Origin: Firmicutes bacterium CAG:194 | GTDB taxonomy: Bacteria > Bacillota > Clostridia > Lachnospirales > Lachnospiraceae | Length of the DNA stretch: 64,000 nucleotides | NCBI GenBank assembly: GCA_000432915.1 | Contig: HF995228.1 | Location: forward strand, 1-64,000 | Reading direction: 5' to 3' | Shown here: positions 58,717 through 64,000 of the stretch, piece after piece | Position numbering within the stretch: the stretch's first letter is position 1 | Layout: each line of letters starts with the position of its first letter | Notes under the pieces: generated by a model | What the model saw: only the letters and a program-made list of their open reading frames with translations | Database searches by the model: none | Told to the model about the DNA's origin: nothing | Position numbers and translations under genes: made by a program

Positions 58717-61443
58717 TTATTCACGGTTCTTCAGCACTTCAGCCGGTACCATCTTCTTCAGTCTGCCCACAAGCAGCTGATTGATGAACAGATAAAGAAG
58801 GATCACCGCTGCATAAATACCTGCATACAACTGCCAGCTAAACGTCAGGTTCATGCCGCTGCAGACATTGGCAACCAGCATCGGATAGATTGCATCCATA
58901 CATGCCTTGGCAAGTGGGATACAGATCAGTGCACCGGCTGCCACCAGATAAAAGTTACCGCGCAGGTACAGCTTACCGATCTCTTTTGTGCGGTATCCGA
59001 AGATCTTGATCAGTGAAATATGAAAGGAAGACCGGTCGATCATTACCTTCATCATCAAATACATGACAACACAGAAGATGATCACAGAACAGGCAAGCAG
59101 CATATAGATCATTGGCAGCATCATCTTAATGAAGATACCGGATGCTTCTTCTACATCTTCCTTTGTCGTTGTCGCATATAATCTGCCGGACGGAATGGAA
59201 AGGTCCTTATCAGAAAATACAATATTGTAATAATCACTGCCTTCATGAAACAGTTCCCGCATACTGTCAATGTCCATAAAGATATAAAGGGAACTTGAGT
59301 ACTGAGCAATGCCTACAATGTCAAAGGCGTATTTGGTATCTGTTTCTTCATCGTTTAAGACAAAGACATCCCCCTCACCGACATTATATTTCTGTGCGAC
59401 TGCTGTGGAAATGACGATCTTATTTTTACCATCCTCCACCTTTGCATCAAAATACGGATTATCATCATGAATACCAAGAAGCGTGACATCCAGATTATAA
59501 CCGAGACGTTCCTTCTTCAGCGTTTTGCCAAATGCCTCTTCGCCGCCTTCCGGTACTTTCTCTGTCGGATATTTATATGTATACATATAGGCGAATTTGG
59601 TATCTGCCTTATTTTCAATGTTGACATTCTGACACATCATGTAAATATCCAGTCCCATCATGACGATCAGCATGGAAACAAACATACCGAAAACAACCGC
59701 AAATGCGGAACGCATCTCTCGCAGCATCTGACGGATACGGAATCTTGCTATAAATCCCATATTGCCGAGGTTCAGATCCCGGATCCTGCTTGCTTTCTGC
59801 TCCTTGCGCAGCATGGAAAGCACCGGTCTGGAAAGTTTCTTGCGGATCACCAGACAGTTGACGATCGCTGCAGTAAGTGCAGGCATAACAAAGGTGTAAA
59901 CGATCAGGTATGGTGTATACTCAAACGCCGGTACCGGCAGTGAGAAGAAGCCGAAGCAATCCTGCATCTGCAGCCCGATTCCCCATTTACTGAAACCGAT
60001 CAGTCCGCCGATCACGGAAGATACGGCTGAAACAACAACCGGAAGTGTAATGTAATGCAGCATCAGATCACCCGCCGTTACACCAAGTGCATACAATGCA
60101 CCGATGACGCTGCTTTCCTGCTCAATGCCATGCACCACAAAAACAGAGATAACGTAAGTAAACAGCACCATTAAGATCACACCTGCGATCAGTCCGCCGA
60201 TCTTATTGATCTCCTGATCACCTGCTGCACCAAGCACTCTCGGGTTATCCTCTGCTACCAGGAAATATGTCATATTGCTGACATCCACATCGAAAATATC
60301 ATCGATGATATCATCTGTATTATCTTTTAACTCCCGTACACCGTCCGCCAGTTCTTCACTTCCGTCTGCAGCTTCCTTTGCGCCATCCGTATATTCCTTT
60401 GTACCATCCACGTAGCTTTTCAGCTCCTGAAGCTGCATTCTGGCACCTCTTGCCACCATTCTCGCGCCCGGGTCGTTTGATTGGTTTACATAATCATTTA
60501 AAACCGTTTCAAAGTTATCTGCCGTTACCTCCTGAATGCCATATCCCTTCAAAGCTTTATTTGCCTCATCCAGATAGGCATCAAAAATTTCATCTGCGCC
60601 GTCATTCAGGTCGTCACTGTAATCCCTCAGTTCACTCAGTCCGTCGCGCAGTTCATTTGCGCCGTCCACCAGATCATTTATGCCATTCTCCAGATCATCC
60701 TTTTTCCCCATTGTCTGATCCCAGTATTCCTGAAAATAAGTATCCTTGACATCCTCTGCAGAAAATTCCAGCTTTTTCAGTTCTTCCTTTAACTGTGCAT
60801 TGGTCAGGTTTCCTGGCAGCCTGTAAGCATAAACATACTCTTCCGTTTTTTCGCTCTTTCCGCTCTTTCGAAGCATGTCATAGGTATCTGCCGTTACAAA
60901 AGCAGTTCCGAAAATGCTGCTGTCCGCAGTGGTATCACTTGTCTGCTTCAGCGGTGCATCATAGTCCGGTGTAGAACCGATACCGACAATTTTGTAGGTC
61001 GCATCTGCCAATACGATGCTGTCTCCGACATGCAGATCCTTTTCCTCACAGTACCGCTTTTCCAGCACGATCTCGTCCTCAGTCTGTGCCAGCTTTCCTT
61101 CTTCCAGCGCAATCAGATCGATCTCTTCACGATTTTGGTATACACGAAGTGTACTGTGGTCTTCCATGCCAAAGTCCAGATAAAACTGTTTCTCCAGCTT
61201 GACACCCTTTTTTTCCAGCTTTTCCGTTTCTGTATCTGTCAGCGGGACAAATACACCGAATTGTCCGTCTTCCAACTGATTTTTTTCTGCCTGCTTTTCG
61301 GAACCGATGATGATCGTATCCGCTGCACCCACGATACTGACAACCAGATACATGACAAATATGATCAGTGCAGAAAGTGCCAGATAACGAAACAGATTTT
61401 CTTTCAGATCCCGTAAGATTCTTTTCCGTAATACTTTCTGCAT
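58717..61443 (-). CDS. FtsX-type ABC transporter permease with coiled-coil ectodomain
   Basis: 908 residues. One N-terminal helix (about 19-41), a large outside region with Asp/Glu/Leu-rich heptads (about 245-290 and 345-385; repeated LRDGLSELRD-type units), FtsX-type membrane helices (about 405-535), a second outside domain and three C-terminal helices. This is the layout of permeases that move lipids, peptides or antibiotics, or act by mechanotransmission. It follows its ATPase by one base. Under TetR control by the shared palindrome. Substrate unknown. Confidence 0.9.
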   Translation of the reverse strand: MQKVLRKRILRDLKENLFRYLALSALIIFVMYLVVSIVGAADTIIIGSEKQAEKNQLEDGQFGVFVPLTDTETEKLEKKGVKLEKQFYLDFGMEDHSTLRVYQNREEIDLIALEEGKLAQTEDEIVLEKRYCEEKDLHVGDSIVLADATYKIVGIGSTPDYDAPLKQTSDTTADSSIFGTAFVTADTYDMLRKSGKSEKTEEYVYAYRLPGNLTNAQLKEELKKLEFSAEDVKDTYFQEYWDQTMGKKDDLENGINDLVDGANELRDGLSELRDYSDDLNDGADEIFDAYLDEANKALKGYGIQEVTADNFETVLNDYVNQSNDPGARMVARGARMQLQELKSYVDGTKEYTDGAKEAADGSEELADGVRELKDNTDDIIDDIFDVDVSNMTYFLVAEDNPRVLGAAGDQEINKIGGLIAGVILMVLFTYVISVFVVHGIEQESSVIGALYALGVTAGDLMLHYITLPVVVSAVSSVIGGLIGFSKWGIGLQMQDCFGFFSLPVPAFEYTPYLIVYTFVMPALTAAIVNCLVIRKKLSRPVLSMLRKEQKASRIRDLNLGNMGFIARFRIRQMLREMRSAFAVVFGMFVSMLIVMMGLDIYMMCQNVNIENKADTKFAYMYTYKYPTEKVPEGGEEAFGKTLKKERLGYNLDVTLLGIHDDNPYFDAKVEDGKNKIVISTAVAQKYNVGEGDVFVLNDEETDTKYAFDIVGIAQYSSSLYIFMDIDSMRELFHEGSDYYNIVFSDKDLSIPSGRLYATTTKEDVEEASGIFIKMMLPMIYMLLACSVIIFCVVMYLMMKVMIDRSSFHISLIKIFGYRTKEIGKLYLRGNFYLVAAGALICIPLAKACMDAIYPMLVANVCSGMNLTFSWQLYAGIYAAVILLYLFINQLLVGRLKKMVPAEVLKNRE

Positions 61444-61444
61444 C

Positions 61445-62146
61445 TTATAAATCCTCCAATTCTCTTGCCGGAACTCTTACTTCGTTTTCATAGCTCTTAT
61501 GGATCAGTCCGTCCTTGATGATCAGCACCTTATGTACCATGTTTTTGATGGAATTATTATGCGTAACGATCAGCATTGTCGTTCCGTATTTTGCATTGAT
61601 CTCTTCCAGCAGGATCAGAATATCACGGCTTGTTTTGGAATCCAGCGCACCGGTCGGCTCATCACAGAGTAACAGTTTCGGATTTTTGATCAGTGCTCTT
61701 GCTATGGCACAACGCTGCTGCTGTCCACCGGAAAGCTGTGACGGAAATTTATTCTGGTGCTCCGTAAGTCCCAGCGTCTGCATCAGATCATTAATATCCA
61801 GCGGATGTTCTGTCAGATATTCACAGATCTGGATATTTTCCTTTACGGTCAGATTCGGAACCAGATTGTAAAACTGGAAGATAAAACCAAGCTGATCTCT
61901 TCTGTATTCGGACAACATATCCTGCTTCATTCCTACGATCTCTGTTCCGTCCACCATAATGGAACCTGATTCTGCAGTATCCAGTCCGCCGATGCAATTT
62001 AATAGTGTGGACTTGCCGGAACCACTCGTTCCCTGGATCACACACATTTGTCCTTTTTCCACTTCTGTATTGATTCCCTTCAATACCTGTACATAGCTTC
62101 CGTTTTCCCCATAGCTCTTTTTTAAGTCCCTGACCTCTAAATACAT
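61445..62146 (-). CDS. ABC transporter ATP-binding protein (MacB/LolD-like)
   Basis: 233 residues. Walker A GTSGSGKST, Q-loop FQFYNLVPNL, signature LSGGQQQRCAIARAL and Walker B LLLCDEPTGALD. The TGALDSKTS after Walker B is typical of the MacB/LolD export group, matching the FtsX-type permease encoded one base downstream. AGGAGGAG precedes the ATG. Confidence 0.96.
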   Translation of the reverse strand: MYLEVRDLKKSYGENGSYVQVLKGINTEVEKGQMCVIQGTSGSGKSTLLNCIGGLDTAESGSIMVDGTEIVGMKQDMLSEYRRDQLGFIFQFYNLVPNLTVKENIQICEYLTEHPLDINDLMQTLGLTEHQNKFPSQLSGGQQQRCAIARALIKNPKLLLCDEPTGALDSKTSRDILILLEEINAKYGTTMLIVTHNNSIKNMVHKVLIIKDGLIHKSYENEVRVPARELEDL

Positions 62147-62199
62147 TTTTCTCCTCCTGCCTGAAAATTTGGTTTTTCTAATTGAGATTTTTTCTCATT

Positions 62200-62227
62200 T
62201 ACATAACAGTGTTATGTTTTGATCCAA
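62200..62227 (-). promoter_or_regulatory. ABC exporter promoter with TetR-type operator
   Basis: Minus strand TTGGAT (62222-62227), 16 bases, TATGTA (62200-62205). The perfect palindrome ACATAAC-AGT-GTTATGT (62201-62217) fills the space between them. The same palindrome with one change is found at the tetR promoter (63174-63190). Confidence 0.7.
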
Positions 62228-62233
62228 ATAATT

Positions 62234-62460
62234 GCGCACGGTTTACGTGCGCTTAGTTCTTGGGTTCCTTCCTCTTTCATACTCAAAAATCCCGCTACTT
62301 CGTAGCGCCGCAGCTTCGCTGCTTATGATTTTCTCTACTGGAACCTCATCCCATGCATAATTGCCTGCGGCAATGGGCTGAGGCCGCATCATGCATCTTT
62401 GATGCATGACATACTACGCTCGGATGAAACCAAATGTCAGCTTCGCTGCCGCTTGGTTTC
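62234..62460. repeat. Dense hairpin cluster between ABC operon and tetR
   Basis: At least six perfect hairpins in 227 bases: GCGCACG/CGTGCGC (62234-62252), GCTAC-TTC-GTAGC (62294-62306), GCAGC-TTC-GCTGC (62310-62322), CCTCA-T-CCCAT/ATGGG-C-TGAGG (62344-62383) enclosing TGCC-TGC-GGCA, TCATGCATC-TTT-GATGCATGA (62389-62409), and GAAACCAA/TTGGTTTC (62426-62460) enclosing CAGC-TTC-GCTG. GGTTCC (62263-62268) and GGAACC (62340-62345) enclose the second and third. The last hairpin encodes the end of TetR. Either a structured RNA or a repeated palindromic element. Confidence 0.55.
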
Positions 62461-63078
62461 CTTCCTCGCTACAAAGATGGACATCCAGCCGGCTACCAGA
62501 TAGTCGACGATTTTTCCGATATGCTGCTGTGCTTTTTCCTCCGACGGCTCGTGCTGCAGCATATGCACAAAAACATCGATCTGCATATGGGCAATCCAGT
62601 GGATCGTATAATCATCGATCCGATCTATCCCGGCTCTTGCCGACATCCCGTCTGCCAGGAAACGGTAATGCTGTTCGGCGATCGCTACAAACTCATCTAC
62701 GCAGTACTCGTATTTCGATCCCTGCGATTTTGTAATGGCAAGCAGCAGAATATCATAATTCTGATACATGGCATGCAGGATCTGCCGGGTCATCCTGATG
62801 TCATCCGCATCCTCAGTTTCATTCTGGACACCGCTTATGATCATCTCCTGCTCCGCCTGAAAATGCTGCCGGATATACTCACGAAGCTTCTGTAAGGTTG
62901 GCTCTACCAGCTGCGTGAACAGATCTTCTTTATCCTGAAAGAAGAAGTAAAGTGCTCCGGTTGTCACACCTGCATTTTTGCAAATGCTGCGGAGACTTGC
63001 CTGTGTGTATCCTTTTTCTAAGAACTCCTGTCTGGCACTGGCAAGGAGCTTTTCCCTGGTTTCTTTTTCGTCTTTCAT
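62437..63078 (-). CDS. TetR-family transcriptional regulator
   Basis: 213 residues. N-terminal helix-turn-helix (about 8-55) with ARQEFLEKGYTQASLRSICKNAGVTTGALYFFFQDKEDL, then a helical ligand domain with IHWIAHMQIDVFVHML. The C-terminal tail KETKRQRS is encoded by one half of a strong hairpin. It is upstream of the ABC exporter on the same strand, separated by the hairpin cluster. The matching palindromes at both promoters indicate that it represses itself and the exporter. Confidence 0.92.
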   Translation of the reverse strand: MKDEKETREKLLASARQEFLEKGYTQASLRSICKNAGVTTGALYFFFQDKEDLFTQLVEPTLQKLREYIRQHFQAEQEMIISGVQNETEDADDIRMTRQILHAMYQNYDILLLAITKSQGSKYEYCVDEFVAIAEQHYRFLADGMSARAGIDRIDDYTIHWIAHMQIDVFVHMLQHEPSEEKAQQHIGKIVDYLVAGWMSIFVARKETKRQRS

Positions 63079-63173
63079 ATGTAAGCTCCTTCGTTCCCTT
63101 CTTATTGCGGTAAATCAGGACGTGCATCCATTTCAGCTCACTCTGCTCGGAGCTGCACGGTACAATAAAATAT

Positions 63174-63215
63174 AGATAACGTTGTTATGTTAGTGCAATT
63201 TTTGAGAGTTGTCAA
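63174..63215 (-). promoter_or_regulatory. tetR promoter and operator
   Basis: Minus strand TTGACA (63210-63215), 17 bases, TAACAT (63187-63192). AGATAAC-GTT-GTTATGT (63174-63190) starts inside the -10 box and runs over the transcription start; six of seven arm positions match the ABC-promoter palindrome. Confidence 0.75.
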
Positions 63216-63232
63216 GTGTAAATTCTTATTTT

Positions 63233-63844
63233 TCAGGCTGTGGGATCGGGATATTTGATCAGTTCGTATAATTTACTGCCGTTTTTGCAGGTACGGACAC
63301 CTGCCAGCTCCATGCCAAGATGTCTGTATTTATCGCTTTTCAGTTTTGCATCGGTATCCAGTACGACCGGAAGTCCCAATCTGTTGCCTTCTGCAAACGC
63401 AAGCTCCAATGCTTTCCGCATATAGCCCTGTCCCTGATATTCTTCCCGCACACATACCAGTCCGACAAACAGGTATTTTTGTTTTTTCTTTTTCAATTTC
63501 TTTTCAATGGAAGACGAGCCGCCGCTTCCGAGAATGCTGAGCATCCGTACCACTTCACCAAAGGATGATCCTGCAAACATCCCTTTTATCAGCTTTTTAC
63601 CTGCCTTCAGTCCCACTTTTTCATCACTGCGCTTATAGGCAATAAACGCTTCCTGCTTCGGGCCTGTTGTATAAAGCATCCCTGCCTGCAGTACCATTTC
63701 CACATAGCCGTTGATATAGCTGACGACAGCATCTTTGCTGCTGTATGCGGAAACAAGCCCCTTCTCGCCCTGTGCATATTCATAATAACCGAACGCATGC
63801 CCGATCTCATTTATGTATTTTTCCGATAATGTTTCAACCTTCAT
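63233..63844 (-). CDS. GNAT-family acetyltransferase
   Basis: 203 residues. The acetyl-CoA loop is VREEYQGQGYMRKALELAF (about 137-155), preceded by the YLFVGLVCV strand and followed by LDTDAKLKSDKYRHLGMEL. The N-terminal half is longer than in minimal GNATs and carries GLVSAYSSKDAVVSYINGYVEMVL, typical of a Firmicutes subgroup of unknown substrate. The start is an ATG after GAGGGAAATC. Stands alone. Confidence 0.88.
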   Translation of the reverse strand: MKVETLSEKYINEIGHAFGYYEYAQGEKGLVSAYSSKDAVVSYINGYVEMVLQAGMLYTTGPKQEAFIAYKRSDEKVGLKAGKKLIKGMFAGSSFGEVVRMLSILGSGGSSSIEKKLKKKKQKYLFVGLVCVREEYQGQGYMRKALELAFAEGNRLGLPVVLDTDAKLKSDKYRHLGMELAGVRTCKNGSKLYELIKYPDPTA

Positions 63845-63901
63845 GATTTCCCTCTCACATCTTTTATCTTTTTCATATATCGTTACTCTCTGCCCGCTTA
63901 T

Positions 63902-64000
63902 TCAGTCTAAGATCATGCACGCATCACAAACTTCTTTTACCCAGCGATCCGCATCCAGCAAAAGCTCTTCATGCTGCAGATCAAATTCACGGATATCAGG
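63902..64000 (-). CDS. C-terminal end of a gene cut by the window edge
   Basis: 32 codons on the minus strand ending at the TGA at 63902-63904 (ends EVCDACMILD). Continuous, well-behaved codon use and a gap of only about 60 bases to the GNAT gene downstream suggest a real gene continuing beyond 64000. Too short to identify. Confidence 0.5.
   Translation of the reverse strand, partial: PDIREFDLQHEELLLDADRWVKEVCDACMILD

Noticed and set aside
62234..62460. tRNA or rRNA fragments in the hairpin cluster
   Set aside because: No cloverleaf, T-loop GTTCRANNC or CCA-like end could be fitted.

Overview
The window reads as chromosome of a strictly anaerobic, low-to-mid GC Firmicute, most likely a gut Lachnospiraceae (Clostridia). 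The evidence is anaerobic NrdD, a feoA-feoA-feoB ferrous iron operon with its Cys-rich partner, a Crp/Fnr-type regulator beside a small ferredoxin, sortase and LPXTG-type surface proteins, and consistently strong AGGAGG-type ribosome binding sites. Genus and species cannot be fixed from sequence alone. Most genes lie on the minus strand. No rRNA, tRNA, CRISPR array, IS element or prophage was seen.

Layout. 1-605: AT-rich non-coding DNA with a degenerate ~62-bp tandem repeat. 606-1565: U32-like protein. 1.9-6.6 kb: operon gntR-clpC-hypothetical-radA (minus), with a promoter and overlapping palindrome upstream of gntR. 6.6-20.8 kb: cell-surface block holding a membrane-anchored cadherin-like protein, an SH3b/glucosaminidase-type hydrolase, a giant SpaA/Cna_B-repeat adhesin split by one in-frame UAG codon, and a class B-like sortase whose start overlaps the end of purD. 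20.8-27.7 kb: nucleotide block purE-purM-purN-purD, preceded by pyrE, two small membrane proteins and an M29 aminopeptidase. 27.7-28.1 kb: a tiny type I toxin-antitoxin locus. 28.1-29.5 kb: ferredoxin and Crp/Fnr regulator, divergent around a palindromic operator. 29.6-33.6 kb: small accessory genes (DUF3592-like, bicupin, HxlR, FKBP, unknowns, a stand-alone FakA C-terminal-like domain). 33.7-42.2 kb: lipoproteins, a P1B-type ATPase with its small partner, pyrF, and nrdD under a pair of NrdR-like boxes. 42.3-48.4 kb: membrane GDPD, L,D-transpeptidase, RsmB/NOP RNA methyltransferase, coiled-coil protein. 48.5-50.2 kb: MarR cassette. 50.3-52.1 kb: YARHG lipoprotein. 52.3-56.1 kb: feo iron operon and divergent DtxR-family regulator. 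56.2-58.5 kb: metY and a pyridoxine-type kinase. 58.7-63.1 kb: FtsX-type ABC exporter with a TetR regulator. 63.2-64 kb: a GNAT protein and the end of a cut-off gene.

Regulation can be read unusually well here. Close-to-consensus sigma-A promoters precede most operons, and several carry matching operators. A 16-bp GTTAG-N6-CTAAC box occurs three times: at the feo promoter, between feoA and feoB, and at the promoter of the FakA-like gene 20 kb away. It is probably the site of the DtxR-family regulator. The TetR and ABC-exporter promoters share an ATAAC-N3-GTTAT palindrome. The ferredoxin promoter has a perfect palindrome centred at -41.5, the classical position for Crp/Fnr activation. nrdD has two NrdR-like boxes 32 bp apart that also form the terminator hairpin of the upstream gene.

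The items most worth following up are the in-frame UAG inside the thirteenth of eighteen SpaA repeats of the ~2960-codon adhesin, the type I toxin locus with its readable antisense RNA, the GTTAG-N6-CTAAC regulon, the dense hairpin cluster between the ABC exporter and its TetR gene, the ~62-bp tandem repeats at the left edge, and an antisense terminator inside the RNA methyltransferase gene.
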